DNA from: Actinomycetes bacterium
GTDB lineage: Bacteria; Actinomycetota; Acidimicrobiia; Acidimicrobiales; RAAP-2
Length of the DNA stretch: 39,116 nucleotides
NCBI GenBank assembly: GCA_021826255.1
Contig: JAKBAZ010000001.1
Coordinates: 1 to 39,116 of the forward strand
Direction of reading: 5' to 3'
Shown: positions 15,427 through 22,061 of the stretch, piece by piece
How positions within the stretch are numbered: position 1 is the stretch's first letter
Layout of the letters: each line of letters opens with the position of its first letter
Position numbers and translations under genes: made by a program
Notes under the pieces: generated by a model
The model's input: the letters and a program-made list of their open reading frames with translations, nothing else
The model's database searches: none
What the model was told of the DNA's origin: nothing

Positions 15427-15453
15427 ACACTAGGGGTGCGCAACCGTTAGGTT
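15427..15453. promoter_or_regulatory. Divergent leaderless promoters, oxidoreductase and peroxidase
   Basis: Minus strand: TAGTGT (15432-15427), 7 bases before GTG 15419. Plus strand: TAGGTT (15448-15453), exactly 6 bases before ATG 15460. The start codons are 40 bases apart, so the two polymerase footprints must overlap. Confidence 0.55.
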
Positions 15454-15459
15454 GACCAC

Positions 15460-15942
15460 ATGGACATCTTTGCGCACCCTATTTCCACTCTGGCTGGTGA
15501 GCCCGGATCGCTCGAACAGTATCGGGGTAAGACCCTGCTTCTGGTGAACGTGGCCTCCAAGTGTGGACTGACTCCCCAGTACTCCGGACTTGAGGAACTG
15601 CAAAAGACGTACGAGGCCCGCGGCTTTAGCGTGCTCGGCTTCCCGTGCAACCAGTTCATGGGGCAAGAGCCTGGTACGGCCGAGGAGATTCAGACCTTCT
15701 GTTCGACCACCTACGGAGTAACCTTCCCGTTGTTCGAGAAGATCGAGGTCAACGGTGACGGTCGCCACCCGCTCTACGCGGATCTGACGAGCGTCGCGGA
15801 CGCTGACGGGTACGCGGGAGATATCCGGTGGAACTTCGAAAAGTTCCTCGTGGCTCCCGACGGCACGGTCTCTCGTTTCGCCCCTCAAGTGACTCCGGAA
15901 GACCCTACGCTCGTGAGTGCCATCGAGGGCGCTCTCGGCTAA
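15460..15942 (+). CDS. Glutathione peroxidase-family thiol peroxidase
   Basis: A 160-residue protein of standard family length. The peroxidatic cysteine is Cys35 in LVNVASKCGLTPQY, the resolving region and second motif are GFPCNQFMGQEPG, and the tryptophan motif is RWNFEKFLV, so the Cys/Gln/Trp catalytic set is complete. Bacterial members with Cys rather than Sec usually take electrons from thioredoxin (or, in actinobacteria, perhaps a mycothiol system) to reduce hydroperoxides. The ATG is 6 bases after a -10 box, so the mRNA is probably leaderless. Its TAA overlaps the stop codon of the opposing GNAT gene. Confidence 0.9.
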   Translation: MDIFAHPISTLAGEPGSLEQYRGKTLLLVNVASKCGLTPQYSGLEELQKTYEARGFSVLGFPCNQFMGQEPGTAEEIQTFCSTTYGVTFPLFEKIEVNGDGRHPLYADLTSVADADGYAGDIRWNFEKFLVAPDGTVSRFAPQVTPEDPTLVSAIEGALG

Positions 15943-16835
15943 CGGAGGGTTCGCTCCAGACGTACAAACGCGGTCTCGAACCCTAGGTTCGCCCAGAGGG
16001 CTGACGCCCCCGAATTGATGACTCGGCTTCGTGTCTCTACGACGCGCGTGTCCTCGGAGTGTTGGCGGACAACCTCGCGGATGAGAAGAGCGGCCACGCC
16101 GCGCCGGCGAAACGGGGGCGCCACCGCGAGGTCGCTCAAGTGCAGGGTCTCGGGGAAGTAGCCCACGAGCGCTCCGAGGCTCCACGCGGCGATTTGTCCG
16201 ATCACTCGGTGTTCGTGTTCAGCAACCAGGTAGGTCACCTCGGGATCCTCGAGGAGATCCACCAATCTGCTTCGCGAGGAGGGATCGACGGCGTCGTGGT
16301 GAGCCCGATCGATCTCGGCGTCGAGGTCCTGAAGGGCTAACAAGTCGTCCGTGCGAGCGACACGCACGGTGACACCCTCGGGACTCTGCGAAGATGTCCA
16401 CGTTCCCCACTCTCTCTCCAGGGAGAGTGCTGTGGGTTCGTACCCGAGACTCGTCCAGGCGCGGAACTCTTCGAGGGGTGACCAGACTGAGTGGAACCGG
16501 GCACCCCGAGACAACCACGTCGAGTGGGCGTGGTCCACGAGCCGCGCCAGTACGCCCGTCGATTCGAAGGTCACCGCATCGGGGCCACTGAACGCCCCGA
16601 TTTCCCCACTGTTGTCATCGTCCAGAAGACGCGCGCTGAGGTGGCCGTGAAGAGACCCACCCGAGTCGTCAACCCAGATGTCGCCACACATCTGGGTGAA
16701 GACGACGGCGAGCCCCGACGTATCCACCGAAGGATTGACGAGGGGTTGGAGACGGTGAAGTCGCTCAAGATGACGAGAAACCCCCTCTGCGAGACGCCGA
16801 GCGTCCATGGGGGTACATCGCCGCACGGGAGCCAC
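15939..16835 (-). CDS. GNAT N-acetyltransferase, probably two tandem GNAT lobes
   Basis: A 298-residue protein from GTG 16835 (the ATG nine codons in is an alternative). The C-terminal half has a full GNAT core: the acetyl-CoA loop VAPPFRRRGVAALLI and the final motif NSGASALWANLGFETAFVRLER. The N-terminal half ends with a similar pattern (FHSVWSPLEEFRAWTSLGYEPTALSLERE), suggesting a diverged first GNAT lobe that lacks a clear acetyl-CoA loop. Tandem GNAT proteins include mycothiol synthase (MshD, about 300 residues), so an acyl transfer role on a small amine is possible, but I see no residue that fixes the substrate. TAAAGT (16846-16841) lies 5 bases before the GTG. Confidence 0.7.
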   Translation of the reverse strand: MAPVRRCTPMDARRLAEGVSRHLERLHRLQPLVNPSVDTSGLAVVFTQMCGDIWVDDSGGSLHGHLSARLLDDDNSGEIGAFSGPDAVTFESTGVLARLVDHAHSTWLSRGARFHSVWSPLEEFRAWTSLGYEPTALSLEREWGTWTSSQSPEGVTVRVARTDDLLALQDLDAEIDRAHHDAVDPSSRSRLVDLLEDPEVTYLVAEHEHRVIGQIAAWSLGALVGYFPETLHLSDLAVAPPFRRRGVAALLIREVVRQHSEDTRVVETRSRVINSGASALWANLGFETAFVRLERTLR

Positions 16836-16840
16836 GCCCC

Positions 16841-16850
16841 ACTTTAGGGT
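16841..16850. promoter_or_regulatory. Overlapping divergent -10 boxes, GNAT and HAD genes
   Basis: Minus TAAAGT (16846-16841) and plus TAGGGT (16845-16850) share the TA base pairs at 16845-16846. The minus box is 5 bases before GTG 16835; the plus box is 11 bases before GTG 16862 and 26 before ATG 16877. This is the second pair in the window whose -10 boxes overlap. Confidence 0.45.
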
Positions 16851-16876
16851 GATTCTGCGCTGTGGCAGTCTGGACC

Positions 16877-17545
16877 ATGGTTATTTCGCGCGCCACCCTG
16901 TTTGACATGGACGGACTGCTCTTCGACACGGAGGTGTTGTGGCACGAAGCCGAAGTGGAGATTTTCGGCGCTCTTGGCGTGGAGATTTCTGAGGTCGAAG
17001 ACCGCTCCACCAAAGGAATGTACGTCTCAGAAGTGGTCGCTTTTTGGCGACGTAAGTACCCGTGGAGCGGACCCTCAAATGACGAAGTGACAGAACGGCT
17101 CTTGGGGCGGGTGGGTGATTTGGTCGAAGAGAAGGGGCGCGAGCTCCCCGGGGCTCGCGAGGCGGTGGAGCGGGCTCGAGAGCGAGGGGTTATCGCCCTG
17201 GCGTCGTCGACACCGCTGGCGCTCATCGAGAGAATCCTCTCTCACTTTGACTTGCGTTCCCCGTTTGACACCATTCACTCGGCTCAGTTTGAACAGTTCG
17301 GCAAACCCCACCCCGCCGTGTTTTTGAGCGCGGCCCAGAGCCTGGGGGTGCGTCCCGAAGAGTGTCTCGTCTTCGAAGACTCCGCCGCCGGGGTTATCGC
17401 CGCCGCCGCGGGTCGGATGTCCATTGTGGCCGTTCCGACCCGCTCCGATCGGTCCCTACCCGCCTTCGGACTCGCCGACCTCGTTCTCGACTCCCTTGAG
17501 CAGCTTCCGATCGCGTGGCTCGACGAGCGATTCGGTCGGCTGTAG
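16877..17545 (+). CDS. HAD-superfamily phosphatase / beta-phosphoglucomutase-like
   Basis: A 222-residue protein from ATG 16877; GTG 16862 adds five residues. Motif I is FDMDGLLFDTE (both catalytic Asp residues), motif II ALASSTPL, motif III lysine in FGKPHPAVFLSAA, and motif IV VFEDSAAGVIAAAAG. The helical cap between motif I and II is the small type used by phosphoglycolate phosphatase, beta-phosphoglucomutase and sugar-phosphate phosphatases such as YniC. Substrate cannot be assigned. The first codons are preceded by CAGTCT at 5 bases, a weak leaderless-type box. It ends 46 bases before ileS and reads in the same direction. Confidence 0.83.
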   Translation: MVISRATLFDMDGLLFDTEVLWHEAEVEIFGALGVEISEVEDRSTKGMYVSEVVAFWRRKYPWSGPSNDEVTERLLGRVGDLVEEKGRELPGAREAVERARERGVIALASSTPLALIERILSHFDLRSPFDTIHSAQFEQFGKPHPAVFLSAAQSLGVRPEECLVFEDSAAGVIAAAAGRMSIVAVPTRSDRSLPAFGLADLVLDSLEQLPIAWLDERFGRL

Positions 17546-17561
17546 ATTCTCGCGAGTTCGG

Positions 17562-17567
17562 TACGAT
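17562..17567 (+). promoter_or_regulatory. Probable -10 box of ileS
   Basis: TACGAT lies 24 bases before GTG 17592, leaving a short leader that holds the ribosome site TGAGGAG (17581-17587). The gap from the HAD stop is only 46 bases, too short for a T-box element. Confidence 0.4.
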
Positions 17568-17591
17568 GGACCGACTCGTGTGAGGAGTACC

Positions 17592-20500
17592 GTGTTTCGC
17601 CCCGTCAGCGCTGAGATGAATTTTGTGGCCCTTGAGGAGCGCGAGCTCGCTCGCTGGCGCGAGAATCGGGTGTTCGAACGGACCCTCAGCGCGCGACAGG
17701 GTGCCGAGCCCTGGGTCTTTTACGAGGGTCCCCCCACGGCCAACGGCAAGCCCGGGCTCCACCACGTGTGGGCTCGGGTCTACAAGGACCTTTTCTGTCG
17801 TTACTGGACGATGCGCGGGCGCTTCGTAGCTCGTCGTGCGGGTTGGGACACTCACGGACTCCCCGTGGAGGTTCAAGTCGAGAAGCAACTCGGGATTTCG
17901 GGAAAGCGCGCCATCGTCGAGGAAGTGGGAGTTGCGGAGTTCACGCGTCTGTGTCGAGAGTCGGTGCTGACCTACGTCGGAGAGTTTGAACGACTTACTG
18001 AGCGAATCGGTTACTGGACCGATATGGAGAACGCCTACTTCACCTTCACCCCCGCCTACGTGGAGTCCGTGTGGTGGCAACTTCAACAACTCTTTTCTCG
18101 CGGTCTTCTCTACGAGGACCTCAAGGTCGTGCCCTACTGTCCGAGGTGCGGAACCGCACTATCCAGTCACGAACTGGGTCAACCCGGGGTGTACACCGAT
18201 GAAGTTGACGAAAGCTGTTACGTCAGCCTCAAGATCACCGATGACGGAGGTCGCGATCTGGCGGGAGCGACCCACCTGGCCGTCTGGACGACGACCCCGT
18301 GGACGCTACTCAGCAACATCGCGATAGCGGTGAACCCCGACATCACCTACGCCGTGGTGGGTGGGGTTGTGGTGGCGCAAGACTTGGTGGAGTCCGTCTT
18401 CGGGGAGGGAGCGAGCGTTCAGGGCACATTTCCCGGAACGGCGTTACTCGGAGTGCGCTACGCGCGTCCCTTTGAGGACGTTGCCGTGCCCGAGGGGACC
18501 GACGCCTTTTACGTGGTGGCGGCCGACTACGTGACGACCGAAGATGGTACGGGCCTCGTTCACCAGTCGCCGGCCTTCGGTGAGATTGACCGCCAGGTCA
18601 CTAAGGCTCACGGAATGCCCACCTTGAATCCGGTGGGTCCCGACGGATGTTTTACTGATGACGTCTCTTGGCTGAAGGGTCGAGCCGTCCGCGAGGCCAA
18701 TCACGACATCAACGACGAGCTCGAACGTCGCGGCCTCTTGATTCGCCGTTTCGACTACACCCACTCTCTCCCGCACTGCTGGCGATGCGGCACCGTGCTC
18801 ATCTATTGGGGCAAGCCCTCCTGGTACATCGCGACGAGTCAGTTCCGCGAGACATTAATGAGCGAAAACCAGACGGTCGACTGGCATCCCTCACATATTC
18901 GAGACGGTCGATTCGGGGAGTGGCTGTCCAACAATGTGGACTGGGCCCTCTCGCGCGACCGATTCTGGGGGACTCCGCTTCCGATATGGACCTGCTCAGC
19001 GGGGCACTACACGTGCGTGGGATCGAGGGCCGAGCTCTCCGCACTGGCCGGCCGCGACCTCTCCGAACTCGATCCCCATCGCCCCGCCATTGATGAGGTG
19101 GTTATCAACTGTCCCACGTGCTCCGAGCCCGCTCAACGAGTCGAGCCGGTGATTGACGCCTGGTTCGACTCGGGGGCGATGCCGTCGGCTCAGGTGGGAT
19201 ATCCCCACGCTCCCGGATCCGCGGAAGCCCGTCAATTCCCCGCGGATCTCGTTGTGGAGGCGATCGATCAAACTCGCGGTTGGTTCTACTCCCTCCTCGC
19301 CGTCAACACCCTCGTCTTTGGTCACACCCCTTACGAGCACGTCTTGTGCCTGGGCCACATCGTGGACGAGCACGGCAAGAAAATGAGTAAGTCTCAGGGC
19401 AACGTGATCGACCCCTGGGACGTCTTGAACTCCCGGGGTGCCGACTCGTTGCGGTGGTGGATGTTCTCCCAGGGTTCACCCTGGACCTCGACACGGGCGT
19501 CGTTGTCCGCCATCGACGCGTCGATGCGTGAGACTCTGGGAACTCTGTGGAACACGCTCTACTTCTTCACCACGTACGCCTCGCTGAACGAGTTCGACCC
19601 GCGGGACCCTGGCGTCCCTTACTGGTCCGAACGTCCCGCTATCGACCGATGGGTTCTCTCGCGCCTCGAGGACGTGACTGAGCGAGTCACGACGTCCCTC
19701 GAGGGGTATGAACCACTGGGCGCAGCGCACGCGCTGGGCCGATTCATCGACGATGTGTCGAACTGGTACGTCCGTCGTAGTCGCCGGCGCTTCTGGCGAA
19801 CCGACCCTCACGTGGAGGCGTCCGACTCCCTCAGTGCTCAAGCGACGTTGCTGGAGGTGCTCCAACGCGTCACCCTCTTGATTGCCCCGCTGTGCCCCTT
19901 TATCGCCGACGCGCTCTACCGTGAGCTCTTCGACGCCTCGCCGGAGGATTCGGTGCACCTGGCGGACTGGCCCGGCGTCGACTCTTCGCGCCGCGACGAG
20001 AATCTCGAAGCGCAGATGGAGGTGGCCCGCCGGGTGGTGTCACTCGGGCGCGCCGCGCGAGCCGACGCGAAAGTCAAAGTTCGCCAACCCTTGGGTCGAG
20101 CCCTGGTCTTCGTGGGACCCGACGAAGTGCGCCCACCCGAGGGCATCGTCGAGGAGGAACTCAACGTCGACCACCTGGACTTCGTCACTGAACTCTCCGA
20201 CGTATTGAGTTTTGAGTTGGTGCCAAATTTCCGCGCCGTTGGCCCCAAGCTCGGCGACGCCGTCAAGGAGCTACGGGGAGCACTCGCCACCCTCGATCCC
20301 GCCCTGGTGGTTCGAGAGTTTGAACTGGGCCACCCGGTCACGGTGTCGCTGTCAGCGGGTGAGGTCGCTTTAGTGTCCGACGACATCGAAATTCGCGTCA
20401 AGGGCCGAGGCGGGTACGCCGTGTCGAGGGACGGCGGGGAAGTGGTGGCCCTCGATCTGACTCTCACGGATGACCTCATTCGTCGAGGGCGACTGCGCGA

Positions 20501-20723
20501 GGTGGTCCGCCAGATTCAAGACCTCCGCAAGGCTGCCGGCTTCGACGTGTCCGACCACGTGGTGATCACTCTCGAGGGAGTTGAGGAACTGCGTGACGAG
20601 TCCGACATTCTCGCGCGAGAGGTTCTCGCCGACGAGGTCACGTTTGGTCACGGAGAAGGCCCGGGATCGCCCCTTGAACTCGACGATGATCGAGGGGCGA
20701 CGGTGTGGGTGCGCCGGGTCTAG
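17592..20723 (+). CDS. ileS: Isoleucyl-tRNA synthetase, type 2, with GLHH signature
   Basis: A 1043-residue class I aminoacyl-tRNA synthetase that charges tRNA-Ile. GTG 17592 with TGAGGAG upstream is preferred to the ATG eight codons later; the frame back to 17424 runs into the HAD gene. FYEGPPTANGKP precedes the first signature, which reads Gly55-Leu56-His57-His58 instead of HxGH. KMSKS is intact at 597-601, and WDTHGLPVE and the CP1 editing domain follow the usual order. The length, the eukaryote-like C-terminal region (VSDHVVITLEG near the end) and the lack of a bacterial C-terminal zinc finger place it with type 2 enzymes. The G-x-H-H swap is the variant described as giving very strong mupirocin resistance. 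Its TAG overlaps the MarR stop within CTAG. Confidence 0.95.
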   Translation: MFRPVSAEMNFVALEERELARWRENRVFERTLSARQGAEPWVFYEGPPTANGKPGLHHVWARVYKDLFCRYWTMRGRFVARRAGWDTHGLPVEVQVEKQLGISGKRAIVEEVGVAEFTRLCRESVLTYVGEFERLTERIGYWTDMENAYFTFTPAYVESVWWQLQQLFSRGLLYEDLKVVPYCPRCGTALSSHELGQPGVYTDEVDESCYVSLKITDDGGRDLAGATHLAVWTTTPWTLLSNIAIAVNPDITYAVVGGVVVAQDLVESVFGEGASVQGTFPGTALLGVRYARPFEDVAVPEGTDAFYVVAADYVTTEDGTGLVHQSPAFGEIDRQVTKAHGMPTLNPVGPDGCFTDDVSWLKGRAVREANHDINDELERRGLLIRRFDYTHSLPHCWRCGTVLIYWGKPSWYIATSQFRETLMSENQTVDWHPSHIRDGRFGEWLSNNVDWALSRDRFWGTPLPIWTCSAGHYTCVGSRAELSALAGRDLSELDPHRPAIDEVVINCPTCSEPAQRVEPVIDAWFDSGAMPSAQVGYPHAPGSAEARQFPADLVVEAIDQTRGWFYSLLAVNTLVFGHTPYEHVLCLGHIVDEHGKKMSKSQGNVIDPWDVLNSRGADSLRWWMFSQGSPWTSTRASLSAIDASMRETLGTLWNTLYFFTTYASLNEFDPRDPGVPYWSERPAIDRWVLSRLEDVTERVTTSLEGYEPLGAAHALGRFIDDVSNWYVRRSRRRFWRTDPHVEASDSLSAQATLLEVLQRVTLLIAPLCPFIADALYRELFDASPEDSVHLADWPGVDSSRRDENLEAQMEVARRVVSLGRAARADAKVKVRQPLGRALVFVGPDEVRPPEGIVEEELNVDHLDFVTELSDVLSFELVPNFRAVGPKLGDAVKELRGALATLDPALVVREFELGHPVTVSLSAGEVALVSDDIEIRVKGRGGYAVSRDGGEVVALDLTLTDDLIRRGRLREVVRQIQDLRKAAGFDVSDHVVITLEGVEELRDESDILAREVLADEVTFGHGEGPGSPLELDDDRGATVWVRRV

Positions 20724-21178
20724 CGCGCGTCGTTGAGTTTGGCCAGTAGGTGGGCCAACGTGGTGCGCTCCTCGCAGTCCAGTCGACCCGACAGCGTGCC
20801 GTCCAAATACGTGAGATGGACCCGAAGGGCGTCGTCGAGACGCGCCTGACCCTCGTCAGTGATGGCGACGTGCACGGCTCGTCGGTCACTCGGGCATAGC
20901 TGACGCTCTACCAAGTTGGCGTCCACCATCCGATCAATGAGACGGGTTGTTCCCCCGGTGGAGTGAACGATGGCGTCAGCAACCTGATTCATCTTCAAGC
21001 GACCCGAAGGCTCCCGTCGCAACTCCATCAGCACCTCGAAGAAGGCGAGGGGCATCTGGCAGTGCTCCTCGAGTTGTTGGGCCAGGTCCCGAGCTAATCG
21101 AGCGTTGGTCTCGAGCAAAAGACTAAAAAGGGTGACCCTCTCGTCTTGGGTGGCGCACGGTGAGGAGGACTGCGGCAT
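20720..21178 (-). CDS. MarR-family transcriptional regulator
   Basis: A 152-residue winged-helix protein. The DNA-binding part reads LAFFEVLMELRREPSGRLKMNQVADAIVHSTGGTTRLIDRMVDANLVER, then the wing (CPSDRRAVHVAITDEGQARLDDAL), the standard MarR layout with DRR in the wing. Dimers of this family usually repress an adjacent gene and release on binding a small phenolic or oxidant. It is divergent from the YceI gene across an AT-rich 111-base gap containing inverted repeats, so that gene is the likely target. TAAACT (21190-21185) ends exactly 6 bases before ATG 21178; the intervening AAAGGA also looks like a ribosome site but is too close to serve as a normal one. Confidence 0.87.
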   Translation of the reverse strand: MPQSSSPCATQDERVTLFSLLLETNARLARDLAQQLEEHCQMPLAFFEVLMELRREPSGRLKMNQVADAIVHSTGGTTRLIDRMVDANLVERQLCPSDRRAVHVAITDEGQARLDDALRVHLTYLDGTLSGRLDCEERTTLAHLLAKLNDAR

Positions 21179-21184
21179 TCCTTT

Positions 21185-21190
21185 AGTTTA
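21185..21190 (-). promoter_or_regulatory. Leaderless-type -10 box of the MarR gene
   Basis: TAAACT on the minus strand, 6 bases upstream of ATG 21178. Confidence 0.45.
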
Positions 21191-21208
21191 CTACTCATCT
21201 ATTGAAAA

Positions 21209-21250
21209 TCAAAATATTGTTTGACAAGTTATTGCATAATCAACTATTCT
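21209..21250 (+). promoter_or_regulatory. Strong sigma-70-type promoter of the YceI gene with overlapping MarR-like operator
   Basis: TTGACA (21221-21226) and TATTCT (21245-21250) are separated by 18 bases, the clearest consensus promoter in the window. An imperfect palindrome, TCAAAATATTGTTTGA (21209-21224, 6 of 8 positions paired), overlaps the -35, and TTGA-AAA-TCAA lies just upstream (21202-21212). This is where a MarR dimer would be expected to block transcription. Confidence 0.6.
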
Positions 21251-21289
21251 GACACTCGACCCTACAAGCATTCCAACAAGGAGACTTCT

Positions 21290-21838
21290 ATGAGCAACTT
21301 CCCCGCCCCCGGCGTCTACACCGTCGACGTCGCCCACTCCCGCATCGGATTCGTGGCGCGCCACCTCGTGGTCTCGAAGGTCCGCGGGAACTTCACCCAG
21401 TTTGAGGGGACCGTCACTATTGGTGACACTCCAGAGTCGTCGTCAGTGACAGCGTCGGCTCAGGCCGCGAGCATCACCACCAATAATGAGATGCGCGACG
21501 GGCACCTGCAGTCGGCCGACTTCTTGGACGCGACGAACCACCCCCAGATCACCTTCGTCTCCACCTCGGTGAGTCCTAAGGGTGACAACGAGTACGCCCT
21601 CGTCGGCGACCTCACTATCCGCGGTGTCACGAAGTCGGTAACCTTCGACCTCGAGTTCACCGGTTCGGGCTCGTCGATGCAGCCCGGCGTCAGCGTGGCC
21701 GGATTCGAAGCGCGCACCGAAATCGACCGCCGGGACTTTGGCGTGAACTTCGAGGGTGTCCTCGAAAACGGGACTGCTGTCGTGAGCCACAAGATTGTCC
21801 TCGAGTTGGAGGTCGAACTGGCGAGCCAGGCCGCCTAG
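21290..21838 (+). CDS. YceI-family lipocalin-like protein
   Basis: A 182-residue protein. ATG 21290 is preceded by AAGGAGA; the frame extends to 21221 through the promoter and is not used. The family pattern is visible throughout: PGVYTVDVAHSRIGFVARHLVVSKVRGNF at the start, TNNEMRDGHLQSADFLDATNHPQITF in the middle and DFGVNFEGVLENG near the end. YceI proteins form a beta-barrel that binds polyisoprenoid or similar lipids; many are periplasmic, but this copy has no signal peptide, so it would be cytoplasmic, as in many actinobacteria. Its placement opposite a MarR regulator is a common arrangement and suggests induction by a lipid-like or phenolic compound. Confidence 0.9.
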   Translation: MSNFPAPGVYTVDVAHSRIGFVARHLVVSKVRGNFTQFEGTVTIGDTPESSSVTASAQAASITTNNEMRDGHLQSADFLDATNHPQITFVSTSVSPKGDNEYALVGDLTIRGVTKSVTFDLEFTGSGSSMQPGVSVAGFEARTEIDRRDFGVNFEGVLENGTAVVSHKIVLELEVELASQAA

Positions 21839-21859
21839 TTCGAACTTTCGCGGCGCCGC

Positions 21860-21884
21860 GGCGCCGGGGCTCGTCCCCGGCGCC
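21860..21884 (+). terminator. GC-rich intrinsic terminator after the YceI gene
   Basis: GGCGCCGGGG (21860-21869) pairs perfectly with CCCCGGCGCC (21875-21884) around a 5-base loop. A moderately T-rich stretch (TTTCTCGTTC, 21891-21900) follows after six bases. Confidence 0.6.
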
Positions 21885-21900
21885 TCGGCGTTTCTCGTTC

Positions 21901-21906
21901 TACACT
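21901..21906 (+). promoter_or_regulatory. Leaderless-type -10 box of the 42-residue membrane protein gene
   Basis: TACACT ends exactly 6 bases before ATG 21913, directly after the terminator of the YceI gene, so the small gene would be an independent transcript. Confidence 0.45.
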
Positions 21907-21912
21907 CGGCTC

Positions 21913-22041
21913 ATGAGCGACGACTCGACTCCGCGAAGCGCCCGGTCCACTCTTTCGGTGATCGGAGCCCTACTCGCCGTGCTGTCGGTGTGGCTGTGGC
22001 GACGTCGCTCGGACGACTCGACGGCGGAGGGTGACGGATAG
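21913..22041 (+). CDS. 42-residue single-pass membrane microprotein, function unknown
   Basis: ATG 21913 to TAG 22041. Residues 1-13 are polar with three positive charges (MSDDSTPRSARST), residues 14-29 form a hydrophobic segment (LSVIGALLAVLSVWLW), then a basic RRRS cluster and an acidic tail (DDSTAEGDG). This is a well-formed single transmembrane helix with a cytoplasmic positive side, and codon third positions are GC-rich like neighbouring genes. Its own -10 box sits 6 bases upstream and it is followed 20 bases later by the MFS gene. No family is recognised; a small accessory subunit or regulator of the adjacent transporter is a guess. Confidence 0.5.
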   Translation: MSDDSTPRSARSTLSVIGALLAVLSVWLWRRRSDDSTAEGDG

Positions 22042-22049
22042 TTCCCCGT

Positions 22050-22055
22050 TAGCCT
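22050..22055 (+). promoter_or_regulatory. Leaderless-type -10 box of the EntS-like MFS gene
   Basis: TAGCCT ends exactly 6 bases before GTG 22062. It is the same hexamer as the box of the other MFS gene at 4206-4201. Confidence 0.5.
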
Positions 22056-22061
22056 GATGGA

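Noticed and set aside
17546..17591. Possible T-box regulator upstream of ileS, as in other actinobacteria
   Set aside because: The gap is only 46 bases and has no stem I or T-box consensus; a plain promoter and ribosome site fill it.
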